A stretch of DNA of 64,000 nucleotides from Galaxea fascicularis (GCA_948470475.1 OX419345.1:3208575-3272574); one strand, 5' to 3'. Positions 29,101-41,700 are shown, counted from the first letter of the stretch. Made by a program: numbers and translations. The notes: generated from the letters alone by a model not told the origin.

Positions 29101-29106
29101 CGACCG

Positions 29107-29482
29107 CCGACCGGTTTGCTCAGTTGGTAGAGCGCCGGACTACCGTGCGGGAGGTCGTGGGTTCAAGCCCTAGCTGGACCAACACTCAGGGTCTTTAAAT
29201 AACTGAGGAGAAAGTGCTTCCTTTGCCAATGACATCTGCAAATAGTTAGACTTGTAGTATTCTCGGATAAGGACGATAAACCGGACAACTCTCCACAATT
29301 AATTCTGTGGGACGTTAAAGAACCACTAGGGACCGTAACGAGGTCCCTAACGAACCCTGGCTGTGACCACCCCTAGTGCTGACCTTGGGTTGGTGCTTCA
29401 CATAGAGATAACCTCATTGCACCTTTCCCCCTTGGATATTTCGAAGAAAAATGAGTATGATATGATGATATGATATGATGAT
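29107..29482 (+). repeat. tRNA-derived SINE, family A, full copy
   Basis: The head resembles a tRNA: TTTGCTCAGTTGGTAGAGCG (box A region) and GTCGTGGGTTCAAGCCC (box B region). The body includes GACGTTAAAGAACCACTAGG, CCCTGGCTGTGACCACCCCT and GGTGCTTCACATAGAGATAA, ending in a TGATATGATATGATGAT tail. The 3' half recurs at 53985-54208. The head-body-tail layout identifies a SINE. Confidence 0.85.
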
Positions 29483-31326
29483 TAAGTCGTCCGTATCAGA
29501 TGCACCGGCACAACACAGAAGAAGAAAGTTTTATCTCCTAATTTGAAGACGTCTTCAGCTTCCGTATGTAATATGCCTCACCGAACCGCGAAGATAACAC
29601 TCCTTTTCTTTCAACACGTTTTTTCCTTAATCAGATTTATTACACAATGAAATTGAAATATGGCAAACAATTATTTTTCATCCTAGTGCAAATAAATTAT
29701 ATTCTTACACCATAGTTAAAAGTGTTTTCAGCGTTTCCAGTTTGATGTAATTTTCGCTTGACTCCGCGTACAGATAAGGCCGAATGTTAGCGGACTTTTC
29801 AGCATTGCGTACATCTGAAATGTTAAGTACTTAAACCTCGAAAAAATAATAAGGTTCGCTGGCTTGTCCCGTTTACACAACGGCTATTCTTTTGAACCTT
29901 TTATTTACACTAAAAAACCCATTAAATTTCACCTTATTAAAATCATATGTTATTCCAGCACATCAAAGCAGCTGAAACTTCTGATCATTAAGAAAATTCT
30001 CTTAATCGTTTTGAAAAATCATGCTGTTTCTTGGCGTTTTTTCAGGGTCCCTTCATTCAGTTTCCTCAGACTCTAAACTAATTAAACATAATGACACTGG
30101 AATCTTGACTCGTGCGGTTTCTGAGAAACTCTGCCATCATTTAGGGCCGGAATGTTTTGCCGCCATTCCAAGCCATCATCTGTATGATGCATTTAAAGGA
30201 AAAATACACGAGTGCAAACTACGATACTCGCCGTTATTTAATCAACGTGTGTGGTCAGTCAAAAACTGAGAGCCGAGACAGAAAAAGTCAGGCTTGTTCT
30301 GTAAGCTTCTTTCGCCTCAGAAATTTGGATTTGCCTTTTGACGAAAACTGGAGTTTTGATTTCTTTCAAGAAGTCTTATTTCATTGATGGCACTGACTAA
30401 ATCCACGATTTGCTGAACCAGGTTTCGTTGCAGTTTGAACTGATTTTCCATGGCCAAAAAACGATCCAGAAGCCTACGAAGACGAGTAAGGAGAATTGAT
30501 AACTGCATGATACCATTGTCAATGTCCACGAATTTACTTTATAGTGCCAACTTTTCTTCATGAGAGGTAATAGATGATGAACTGCTTGTTGAAGGCTGTT
30601 GACTCACCCTAGAAGAAATTTACAATGATAATGATAATGATAATATTAGTGTGCCATTTGCCGCTAAAAATGATTTACTTCTGAACGGCATATAAAAACT
30701 TTTTGTTATCGATTGCGCATCTGCAAAAGCAAACGACAATGAAAGCAACCCTTTCTGTGTTTGTTAAGGTAAGAATGTGGTTTTCAAAATTTAAAAACAG
30801 CCGACTGTCAAATCTCAAGAGAGATCGTGGGTTTCATCCGAGCTGGACAACGTTGGTTCAGTTTTAGGCCTTGGACAGTTCCGTAGGAATATACACTATC
30901 GTCTCAAATGGCCTTTATGTTTTAAAAGTCAAGTAAGTATGTTTGTCGCTCATTAATTGATCAGCCGGTTACGGGTATATTCTCGCCACAGTGGGCACCT
31001 TAACGGGACAACGGTACATGAGAAACGATGTTGGAAATAAAATTATTCCAAGGAACTCTGCAAGTCCTCTTCGTTCAAGTAAAGCATTGAACACAGTAGC
31101 AAGGCGTCGAGGCCAGAGTTTTCTAGCCAAGTGGTGAAGAAAAAGAAAAAGAAATCTGATTAGTTTGATTTGCGAGAACTGCATGAGAGGTCTTACAACA
31201 GCGCCTTAACGCAAAATATTTTTGCCGTTCCGTCTTTTAAACGTTTTGGAATGGAGAGGTGCACTATCGTTTTAATTTTGAATTTAAACGAGTTCATTTG
31301 CTTTTACTTGCTTATTTTGTTTTAGA
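29483..31326. other. Intergenic region upstream of the GPCR gene
   Basis: No firm gene. On the minus strand, about 30317-30610, a frame rich in Leu, Gln and Arg (LTRLRRLLDRFLAMENQFKL) reads as helical or coiled-coil-like sequence, but it is broken by one in-frame TAA after a Ser-rich part (STSSSSSITS). On the plus strand, 30021-30269 holds an 82-codon frame of unknown nature. A TTTTAG acceptor-like site directly precedes the GPCR ATG, so a 5' UTR exon may lie here. Confidence 0.3.
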
Positions 31327-32335
31327 ATGGATCAAATATATGAATCAAATCCTCAAGTCAATAACCGTAGTGGAGCCTTGGAAGAGTATGATCCACTGGG
31401 ACGAAGCCCTTTGCAAGTCGGAATCGAAGTGACTATTGCAGTCCTAATATGCCTTGCCTGTACAATCGGAAACTCACTAGTTGTGTTGGTAATTCACCGA
31501 ACACCTGGACTCAATACAGTCACCAACATGATGATCGAGAATCTCGCTTGGACTGACATCTTCATGGCGACACTCCACCTGCCGTTTTGGGTCATGAGCT
31601 TGCGCAGTGGACGCTGGTTGTTGGGTCACGTGACTTGCAAAATTGTCGGTTTCTCTGAGCTGGTATTTGGCGTGGCTTCGCTTCAGACAATGGCAGGAAT
31701 AGCGATTAATCGATATTTTATCATTGTTAAAAGAAGCCTGTTCGTGAAGTATTTTTCAGATCGTAAACCTACCTATGCGATAATCATAACCTCATGGGTT
31801 GTTCCTGTCCTTCTATGCAGCCCTCCTCTGTATGGATGGGGGGCGATAGAATTCAGCGACAAATTCACGGACTGTACAATGGGATGGCATATCCCTGATA
31901 TTTCTTATATTGCTTTTCTACTCTCAGTGGCGATTTTAGTAACAATGATCATTATAATATATTGCTATTTTGCGATTTTCAAATTTGTGAGGAAAAGCTC
32001 CCGTCAGATTCAAAATCATGTTCAGTTGGAACGCCTCAGACAACACTATCAGCGAGCGGCGACAAGTACGAAGGAGACAAAAATCGTCAAAGTCTTCGCC
32101 GCAGTAGTGTTCGTGTATGTTTTGTGTTGGACACCAGTTTGTATCGTTGGTATTTGTGAGATAATCGGCAAACCAGCACCGCGTTTGGTGTATGTTATTG
32201 TTTATTACATGATGTTTTCGAGCAGTTTTTGGAATCCGATAATCATATGGTTTGTTTAATCCGCAGTTTAAGAAAGCGTTCAAGAAACTGTACATAACTG
32301 ATTCGTCTTCACATGACAGTAACAGCGAAGAATAG
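31327..32335 (+). pseudogene. Rhodopsin-type (class A) GPCR, intronless, frameshifted in TM7
   Basis: Seven-helix receptor of unknown ligand. The open frame runs 310 codons to 32259. Class A landmarks: GNSLV in TM1 (N49), LAWTDI in TM2 (D77), Cys104 and Cys183 for the extracellular disulfide, NRY instead of DRY at 128-130, CWTP at 257-260 in TM6, and a possible N-glycosylation site at N13. At 32245 one extra A shifts the frame inside the TM7 motif: after NPII (303-306) the present frame ends quickly, whereas the next frame gives Y, then GLFNPQFKKAFKKLY and a short tail to TAG at 32333-32335. The original was therefore probably a 335-residue receptor. NRY is also found in melatonin receptors, but the subfamily is not resolvable. 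AATAAA lies at 32608. This may be a recent mutation or a sequencing error. Confidence 0.85.
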
Positions 32336-32607
32336 TTCTTTCAGAGAGGAACTGGCCCTGAAAAAGCGGATTTTAACAAAGGAAGTGCTGAGGCCAAGAG
32401 ACAAGCAAAATATTTTACAAATGTAAGATAGCTTTGGACACGAACCATCGTACACTGAACCTACTTCAAATCAGTGTTACAATCCATCAAATATTTTCGC
32501 TCGCACGCGGTTGTTGTAAACACTTCACGTGACTGAATATGCGCCAGTCTAAAGCCGGGGAATATTCGGTGACTTTCCCTAAATACCTGTTGCGAAATTT
32601 CAAAGAT

Positions 32608-32613
32608 AATAAA
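32608..32613 (+). terminator. Possible poly(A) signal of the GPCR locus
   Basis: AATAAA about 270 bp after the end of the frameshift-corrected reading frame. Confidence 0.4.
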
Positions 32614-34350
32614 AACAATAGACTGCATATGGCTTTAAAAACGTGCTCGGTTGTGTCCTTGGACATTGTCAGTTCGTGAGCTCCGAGGACATTGTCCGCG
32701 GACAAATATCCGTGCATATTTTCGTACCAGATGGAGACTATTGTTTATTTATTGGCATGCGTGCTATTATTTAAATTTTGCCGAACGTCTTGGAAAGTCA
32801 GCCAAAGTTGTTCAAACAGTACTTTGAATGCTGATTCATTCTTTCGTTACCAGGATTGATTGGCACCAAGAGAAGTAACCTTGAACTTTTTCAGCTTTTC
32901 TGATGACAACCAGAGCTGGTTTCATTTCCTGTTCAGTTTCATCATTGCGTCTACAAGGAGACGTATTGTTGGTTTCAGAATTGACACGCCATTTACCGTG
33001 TAAGGAGAACGTTCATAGCCTCATTTCGTTATAACTGAATACATTTTTTAGAACTGGAATAAAAGAGATCCAGCATTGGTTCGCGTATGCATGGAAAAGC
33101 TGAGAAAACCTGCAGGGACGCACTGCTTCAATTTAGTACTTCTTTTAACTTTTAGCAAGTGCCAAGTGTTGCTGCTGCATTTCATTTTTTTTAGCAGCCG
33201 CTTTCGAATCGTTAATGAATTTCGCAAATGAAATAAAGTTAATCTGTGCCTGATAGCACGTTGGAGCATTGGCTTTTTGGCCCCGACACCAAGTCACCTT
33301 TATAACGCAAATTTATGACAGAATAATGAATTGAGTACATATGATGAGATATTCAGGGGATATTAAGGATAAAAAAGTTAAAAAAATATGTTGCATGTCT
33401 CTTAAAGGGACCCTCTCACTGTGGGGGTGAAAAGTTAAATAGTTCACGCAAATATTTGGCAGGGAGACTAACAAGGGTTTGTCTCAGCCAACGAAACACA
33501 AAGAGCAGACAACTCCAAGGGAAGCCGAGTAGGAGATATCTACTCGCAGGCTATCAAGAGGAGAAAAACATTGGTGATCACGACACAAAAGCTATCCAAA
33601 GTATACTAATCGCCTTTCAGTTGTACTTTATGTATTGCATCCTCATACTGCTTTGTGAAACCCAATTGTAAAAATCATCTCAGCTTCTGTAATATTCGGG
33701 TGAGTTAAATGAAACTGAATCAAATTGAATTGAACTGAAACTGTTACATTAATTTCTGCACTTTTTCTCATTACATCCTTATTACTACCAAAGAGAAAGC
33801 ACGCTTAGAGGAATTTGGCTCATACCCAGGCCTCTTCCGTTCCAGATGCCTCAGCGCTTAATTCCTCTCATCACAGTCGCAAAAAAACTTCGGATATAAT
33901 GCATGGAGGGTATAAGGGTTGTACCCTTTGGTTCACGTTCCCGCCCATGTGTGACGGATTGTAATATCACGTAAGGTGCAAGGTGTTTACCACTTTGTCT
34001 AAATATGTTACCATTTTTTAAAAAGAAAATTTCAGCATGCAAGTTTTTTTGGCTTATTTCTTTGAGCTTAGGTATAGAATGTTACAATTTGATCAAGGTC
34101 AATGCCTAAATATTGCCTATCAGTTCTTGCTCTGAAAATGTGGCCGGAAGTCTTATACACCTACGTTTCTTCGACACCGCCCTCTCTTCCCAGTTTGACA
34201 GGAAAAAGCAGCTGAAGGTGAAACCACTTACACGTCTCCACGTAGCTGCAAGTAAACGCCTTTAGTTTCAGCATTCTTATATAAAGCCTCATTCCTTTGT
34301 GACATCGATGTGCGCACCGCTTCTCACTTGGTTGTAGAAACCCAGTACTC
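32614..34350. other. Intergenic region between GPCR and Ly6 gene
   Basis: No gene recognised. The stretch 32690-32760 (AAATATCCGTGCATATTTTC, then GGAGACTATTGTTTAT) has a diverged relative at 37060-37130, so both are pieces of a dispersed repeat. Confidence 0.4.
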
Positions 34351-36993
34351 ATGGATGCTTGCCTCATCTGCAGCTTGCTGGTTCTTAGTCTTGTCAGCAC
34401 AGGTAATATAACCTTCAGTAGGAGAAAAATGTAATCTTCTTTTATTATTGCTATTATTATTTAGACATATTTCAGCACGAAGTTAACCTCAAAGGCTCGG
34501 TGGCTCATCGAGGGAGCTTCCTTCGAAAGTTACTTACATTCATTATGGGGTCAGAGAAAACGAAACAACAACAACTATGATATAACTAGCAGCAAATGAA
34601 TAATTAAAGTTACTAGGAAAGACGAAGAAGAGAAAAATGCCGAAAACATGAGAAAACCGCCAGTGCCTTATTTTTTATGAAAAAATACAAACAGTAAGTC
34701 ATATATAAATGCCAAGATTTTGGCAGAATCAGACATAGTTTACCGTCTTTCAGGAAAACGGTTTGCAGCACAGGAGAGCATTTAAAATCTTTGGACAGCA
34801 AAAAGTGGGTTTAGTGACAAATAATGTTTGATCGTCTCTTTTTCAACACCGCAAATACTGCAGGCTGGAGAAACCTTACGTCCTACCTTCAAGCGATAAA
34901 AATTCAAAGCACAAGCAATTAGTCGTAACCGAGTACTGACGCAATTCCGAAGAAAACCGATAGAGTGAAAAATCAAAGAGAACATTACTTGGATAGGAAT
35001 ATTTTTTTTCACGAAACGCGCACGCAGAAAGGACGCAGTAAGGCAGATGTGTTTCTCCATGAATACATTCCCTGCAGTCAACCATTGGAACCAACCATTG
35101 CCATTGTAGAAAGAATTTCGCATGCCATTTGACAATCGCCAACGAGCTAAGATGAATTCAGTTAATTTAGCGATTTTGATTGTCCTTTCGAAATCAATAC
35201 GAACGGCTAAACATAAAGTCAAACTTAATCCTTTCACTATCAGTCTTTCTGGCTGCGCGCCTATTCAGTACCGTGTACATTAGGGTGCGTTTTTTCGGCT
35301 CTTCCAGGTCTGGATGAGAATAGAAAGAATGAGAATGATTAGAATGATGAGAATTTGACACAATAAATGAAAAAACGACTATTTTGAAAGCGGGCTGAAT
35401 TGAAACTCACAGCGTTAGACTACAGACGAGTAAAAAAACTAACGGAGGAAGTACTCGCTCATTCTGTTTACTCTCCATAACGCAGCATAATAATCGGAAT
35501 GGGTTGTAAGGATTTCAAAATTAGAATAAGAAATGAAAAAAGTGCGCCAAAAATTCAGTCCAATCGTTCTTATTTCAGAATGGCTCCCAAAAAACGAGCC
35601 CTTAGTTTAGATTATTTGGGGTTATATCAAGTTAACACCCTCTGGCTGATAAATTTGTCTATTCTCATCACATGTCTACTGGACAATGTATTGATATTAT
35701 AAGGAGAAGTTACATGCTGATCACTTCTTAAAGTTTAAAGGGTTAAAGTGGTCAACTGGAAATACTATATCACGCTCGTTTTCCAACTGCTGGTCAAGGA
35801 AAATGAGGGCTCAATGAACGAGATTGAAAACTGAAAGACCTCAGTTGCCGGCTCAGACTAACATGCAATGAAATTTTCTTTCTCTACCTGAGTATTTTTT
35901 ATTGCTGAAAATTGAGTAGAAAGAAAAACCGCTTATAATAATTTTTGCTTTTCAGGCCTCTGTCGACGGAATCTGAAGTGTTTTGCGTGCTACTCAACAA
36001 AGTCATGGGACGATTGTCATAATGCAAATGGCAGGAAGAGTCAGTGTCCGTCCTGGGCAGACGCTTGTCTGACCGCACATCGCGTGACAACCTTTAAAGA
36101 CGGAAAACTTCGCCAAGAATTCGCTAAAGCATGTTTCGTTGACAAACTGTGCACAAAATCCAGATGCGAGCGAATCTCTGAGTCCAACGAAACGCGAGTG
36201 GATTGTGGCACGTTATTAAACTGTTGTGCCACTTCCATGTGTAATGAAAGGTAAGTGGTGGAAAAGAGAATTAACTCTGAAGTGTAAAGAAACCCATGAA
36301 AGCCCTAGTAAAGGGTATCAGGGAACCACACGGGGCAAAGAAAAAATTCTTATGACCTCGGTGGGAATCGAACCCACGACCTCCGGATTAGATCTACCGT
36401 TGCTCTACCGACTAAGCTACGAGGTAGGACAGAGAAAGTCGGGAATGATTAAGATGGTGAATCGCGGCGAAGAGAAAGTAAGGGTACATATATATGTTGT
36501 GCTGCGTAGCACTATAAATACATACAAGTGGTGGAAAAGAGAATTAACTCTAAAGTGTAAATTAAAGTGCTAATAGAAACCCATGAAAAACTCACCGGGC
36601 GTTAGCCCTAGTAAAGGGTATCGGGGAACCACACGAGGCAAAGAAAAAATTCTTATGACCTCGGTGGGAATCGAACCCACGACCTCCGGATTAGATCTAC
36701 CCTTTACTAGGGCTAACGCCCAGTGGGTTTTTCATGGGTTTCTATTAGCACTTTAATTTACACTTCAGAGTTAATTCTCTGTTCCACCACTTGTATGTGT
36801 TTATATTGCTACGCGGCACAACATATACATATATAATGAAAGGTAAGGCCTCCCTCGTGATTGTTTTGTTTGATATCCCCTTTCCCTTTGAAAATTAACA
36901 AAAACTGAACTGTTTTGTTTATTCCTGTCTCCCTTTCGCAGAGTAACGATAAATGCTTCTAGTCTAGCAAATTCTGGGTTTGAGATACGTTGA
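34351..36993 (+). CDS. Secreted Ly6/uPAR (LU) domain protein
   Basis: Three exons, 34351-34402, 35956-36250 and 36942-36993, agree in phase and give 132 residues. Residues 1-17 are a hydrophobic signal peptide (CLICSLLVLSLVST). The second exon codes a cysteine-rich LU domain: KCFACYS at the start, QCPSWADACLTA, KACF, then LLNCCATSMCN, the CCxxxxCN ending typical of Ly6/uPAR folds. The short third exon adds VTINASSLANSGFEIR and a stop; it is not hydrophobic enough for a classical GPI signal, so the product is probably secreted. Ligand and role are unknown; members often modulate receptors or innate immunity. Intron 1 holds a LINE relic and intron 2 a tRNA-bearing foldback. Exon 3 is the least certain. 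Confidence 0.8.
34600..35240 (-). mobile_element. Non-LTR retrotransposon (LINE) ORF2 3' fragment
   Basis: A 151-codon minus-strand frame (34782-35237) reads as the C-terminal part of a LINE polyprotein: TRLRLIACALNFYRLKVGRK, followed by a zinc-knuckle-like CSICGVEKETIKHYLS whose final cysteine is replaced by Asn (LNPLFAVQRF). There is no reverse transcriptase core and the fragment is truncated. It lies antisense within intron 1 of the Ly6 gene. Confidence 0.7.
36249..36840. repeat. Foldback repeat carrying tRNA-like modules
   Basis: The block GTGGTGGAAAAGAGAATTAA occurs at about 36256 and 36529, each time followed by AAACCCATGAAA, CCCTAGTAAAGGGTATC and a minus-strand tRNA-like sequence. From 36480 to 36835 the DNA also forms a large inverted repeat (ATATATGTTGTGCTGCG on the left, CGCGGCACAACATATA on the right) whose centre cuts the second tRNA-like copy short. 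It lies directly after the donor of Ly6 exon 2. Confidence 0.75.
36354..36426 (-). tRNA. tRNA-like sequence (pseudo-tRNA / SINE module)
   Basis: 73 nt on the minus strand with acceptor halves ACCTCG / CGAGGT pairing six of seven, a D-arm GCTTAGTCGGTAGAGC and a perfect T-arm GTGGGTTCGATTCCCAC. The anticodon stem does not pair properly (CGGTA against ATCCG region), so no anticodon can be assigned. It lies inside a duplicated foldback repeat, so it is probably a non-functional module and not a working tRNA gene. Confidence 0.5.
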
Positions 36994-38735
36994 TTGCCGT
37001 GTCTGTTCCCAAAACAATTTAATAGTGGACTTAAAATAGGCCTCTTTCATATGGCGCCAAACAAAATATCCGTGCATATTTTCTCACCAAACGGAGAGAA
37101 TTGTTTATATATACATATTGGCACATGCTAATTCGCCTTTGATTTTTTTTCTTTAAGACTGGGGCGAGAACAAAAGGATTCCAAACTTGGATAACATCAG
37201 ATACGCAAAACGAAATTTGACCACTATAGAACCAGAAACTAAGGAAACTCCAAAAACTGTCCGGACCCGAGTTCAGTTTGGAAATTATGCTAAACATTGT
37301 ATAAGCGTGGATGCAGATACTTCAAACATAAATAGAAAATGTGCCGCTTGTGACCAACTTAACCAACACTACAAAACATTTGTCTTTAATAAAACACGGA
37401 ATGATCTGTTGGCTGTGTTTGTATACTGACCTGCTGTCAGCGACAGGAGAGATTTTGTCTCACAAGGCCTTAGGGATCCATTAGAAAATTGATGGGAAGG
37501 GTGGGGGGAAAGGAAAGGGAATTCATGCAACGAAAAAGAAAAGAAAAAATTCGTACAACGAAGAAAGAGGAGAAATGCAGAGCAGCGTCCTGCAAAACAT
37601 TCCTGGCACAAAAAAAGTTTCGTGCAAGCTACAACACCCGCCCGCCCCACCTATCCCTTCAGCACATTTCTAATGACCCACCCTTTAGTTTTGGACACCT
37701 CCCCAAAGCGGACACTAAATCGCAGTCCTAGCGTTTTCTTCACTGGTCCCCAACGCAGCCTCTCGGGCCGAAGTCACCCAACGCTCCCCGTCCCTAGGCC
37801 TTCTACTGTCCACTCAAACTCTTCATTTGGAACCTCCGAGAGAGACACCTGCGCGTGGTCCCAAGGACGCAGGACGTTTGACTGTATTTTCCATTTTTAC
37901 AATTAGTTTCTCCGACAGTGCTACTATCTTCGCCATTCTCGTTTCTACTTCCCAAGCCAACAAGCTTACTTTGACTGGTTCAGAGGGGAAAAACGAACAT
38001 GCTTGGCTTAGTACGATCTTGAGAACGTTTTTAGAAATCAGTCACCATTTTCATTTATATGATGTCAGTATATTTGCCGGAATCTGATTGGTTAATCGAG
38101 CAATGACTGTTCTACGTTAACGCATTGCTGAAAGGGAACAAACAGGGCCTTCAGGGCATGTTTCCATCTCCTTGACCGCTGCCCATACTGATACACGGCC
38201 AAACGGGATGATAGCATAGCATACGACCATTTAGCCCAAAGTAAATCTTTACCTTAGACTTCTTCCCGTAAAATCATTTGTTCGGCTCGTTCTGCCTTAA
38301 ACTACAAGCAAAAAGTGGGGGACGGTGTTATGACGACAACGGGCCACAAAACAGTCCATTAATTCAAAATACTAAAAGCAGAGTTTATTCGTAACATTTG
38401 ACAGCTATTAAGCTAAAAAACGGTTTTTTATGGATTTGTGAGCTTACTTGAAAACGTGCAGAGCAGAGCAAATGTTTTAAACAGCCTTTATTGTAAAATC
38501 GCATCACAAAATTCATTATAATATCATTCCGGAGACAATAAAAAGCGAACGTTCATTTCTCATGATTTGGAGTCAAGTGGCTCAAATTGATGATTGTATC
38601 TGCACAGTTTCTCTCGCCGCAATTTTTTTAAACCAGCAATTCTTTGCGGTTGAGGGACATAATTTGCATTTCTTTTATGTCTGAGATGCACCAAACGGAA
38701 GTAAATGTGAAAAAGGCATCAGAGTGAGGAGCGGG
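36994..38735. other. Intergenic region between Ly6 gene and AHI1
   Basis: No gene recognised. A repeat piece at 37060-37130 matches 32690-32760. AATAAA at 37388 might end the Ly6 transcript, and TTTATT at 38487-38492 is the likely AHI1 poly(A) signal. Confidence 0.4.
38487..38492 (-). terminator. poly(A) signal of AHI1
   Basis: AATAAA on the minus strand about 245 bp after the AHI1 stop codon. Confidence 0.5.
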
Positions 38736-41700
38736 TCATCTTTTCTGTGTTTTCCTAGGCGACACCTTTTTCTCTGGGGTTTCTTCAGCTTTCTGTTGCT
38801 TTTCTTTCTCCCGATTCCTTCTTCTGTGGCGCGCTCTGGAACCGACAAACGATGATCAACATCTGATGAGTTTGTACCCAGACAAAAGTTGCAAGCACTA
38901 TCATGCGTGCAACGCCTCGAGTTTGTGAATAAATGACATCACTTATTTAAACTGCGGATTAAAGATTCACTAGTTACGAACCCACAAAATGACCAGCTTC
39001 TAGTTGGATTGTTAGCTCATTTGGTAGAACACTGTACCAGTATCGCATAGGTCGTGGGTTGAATTCATGCTTTTTAAATCACCTCAGTCATATTATGCCA
39101 CGAAATTCTGGAGTGCGTGCGTTACATAATCCTGTTTTGTAAATCTGGTTGTTACATACAGCCAGGAATTGTCACATGCAGTGCCTCTCTATTTTCACTA
39201 CTGCTCAAGCAGTGTTTATAACTGCGATGATCACTTACATGATCACCTTCCACTTTAGTGCTTTTGTACGAAGTGGTTTTTAGTTTTGCGTCCGTGGATG
39301 CAATCCTTGACCATGAACGAAACGAAAAAGTTCCCTTTCTGATGGTGTTATTAATGACTTTGTATTTTCCAAAATAATACTTTGAGACAGTGCTGAGTGG
39401 TAAATAGAACGTATGTAGTCTAACTTAGCTAAATATTTAATTTCTTGTGCTGCCATTTACTCGACCATGGCGGTGTCCAGCCAGACAGCTTTCACTACTT
39501 TGGGCACCGCTCACGTATGAGTTTATTTACTAACGGCTTCATATATATTAGTGCTTTATCATTTTCACTTCTTTACTTTATAAATTGAATTTAAATGCCC
39601 TTTACAGTGAGAATAAATAAAAGCATTAATTTGAATTGAGAATTGAACTGAAAAGTCAACAAGGATTACGAAACAATGGAAAAGACGTTCTTACGTCGTG
39701 TTGAGTTTACTCTCTGCATCGCTACTCTCTTCAGGTCCAGACAAAATCTTCAGATCACCCGCCTCGTTGATCACTGCTGTCATCTGGAAAATATGCACAG
39801 ACACAAATGAACAAGACGGTGTTAACGTATCGTCTCATCAAATCAAGAATAACTTGTGCTTGAGCGCGTGTTTCAGCTTACATGTTTCTAACATTCTCGC
39901 TCGCTGGCACACCTGGTGCCAGATGAACCCTTTCTCGACGATAGCATCGGTTGATTGTTTTCTTTTCACACTAACAACCCAGTAACAACAATACCGCCAA
40001 AACGTAATGCAAACACGACCAACAACTTTGCTTCGCGAAATCGGATTGGCATTGCAATGAAACTTCAATGAAATGCATTTTAAACTTGAACGTTTTCCCG
40101 TGCTTGAAAAGTCGAATGTTTCACCGCGCATTCAAAACATTTTTCCATTTCGCGCTCGGCGCAGTTCCATATTTTCCCGCGCTTTGCATTACTGATTCAG
40201 TTGGGCAACGACCGCAGTCTAATTTCTGAGTGCTGATTGGTTCTTCTTTCATTTGATTGACGTGATTCGCCAGACTGATTTGGATATAGTACAGTCGCTT
40301 GAAAACTGACAGTACACACAAGTGCACGACTTCATAGTGCGTTCGCATTCGTAAATTGTATTTCCCGCTGACCTGTGTGTGGGCTTTTGTTTCTTTCTTG
40401 CCAGCGTTTGAACTGCTTGGTGTTGTGGTTTCTTGTAAATCAGCCTCGGATTCAAGGTCCTCTGCAGGGATTGTGTACAAAAATATAAGCGAGATTTGTC
40501 TCTTGTATCAGGAAATAACCTTTTTTAATCTAATTGCATTTAAATTTTTTCGTTTGAGTTGAAATCAGAAATTTAACTTGCATATCACTTGCTTCTTTCT
40601 ACTAGTCCCAGGCCTTTCATCAATACCGGTATATTGAAAAGCATACATGGCAAGTCAAGTCCAAAAAATTCCTCAAAAAGACAAAAAATGTCCTTTCGCG
40701 GAATTTGCATGCAAGTTGTACAAACGATGCACCAGCGACTGAATTCTCACGAAAATGAACGAAAATCAGGAACCAGCCAGCCTGAAGAAGTTTTCATATT
40801 TAGATATTTCACTGTTCACAGTTGTAGTGCACAAACAAACCTTACCTTGTTCCATTACGTAATTGGATGGAAAGTAACCCTGACTCCCATCAGCCAGTTC
40901 GCCCATCCACCAGTTTTCATTGTCTATGTAAAGAACGGTGATGACATCACCAGGCTGGATGGTGATTTCGTCAGCTCTGTTGGCGTCATATGGATACATG
41001 GCGACAACCTGTTAAACGGGATAGAGAGCATAGCGCCAGCCTGTTGGATAAGACGATAACCTGTCTGGCGAGTTAAAGAACGCGGAGATAACTTGTCACA
41101 GAGGAAAAAGTTATTTAGTTATTCACTTGAACAACGAGAACGAGGATCACAAAATTTATTTGCTTGATACTTAAACAACTTCTCCCCCACTATCTCTATA
41201 GGAAATGTGTGGGGGCAACAAATGAGAATTGAAATTCTGATCTTAGGGTTTACAGGGTTAAAACATAAATTGCCAGGAAGGATGAAAAAGACTGATCAAA
41301 TGCATAAGGACGGGTTGCAATGGAGTAACCTTGCCTGCAATTACTTCATGGCATTCTCAATCAATCAGTCTCCCCAATTAGTAAGGCACTGTGCCTGAGC
41401 TATAAGACATAAGACTTTAATAAAGTTCATCGTCATCATCATCATCGGTCTAAGGCGTTAAGTAGATTGAAGTAGTTAAAATATTGTGTTCCACACCTTT
41501 CTTCTGGGCTGCGGGGTCTGTTGTAATAAATGTGAAGCTGGAGAATCAGTGAATCTGAACTTTGGTTTCGCGCCACCGAGTTGAGACATGCTCTGAGATA
41601 GGAAAGAAATCAGTTCAGAAGAGATATCGTTAGTGCTAACTGAAATTAAGAAATTGCCTCTAAGAAGGCAGTTATTCTAGGATCCGGTAGTAGCTGTACT

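Noticed and set aside
34782..35237. A 151-codon minus-strand gene
   Set aside because: The sequence is the C-terminal part of a LINE polyprotein, truncated and lacking the reverse transcriptase core.
36354..36426. A functional tRNA gene
   Set aside because: The anticodon stem does not pair and the sequence is part of a duplicated foldback repeat, so it is listed only as tRNA-like.
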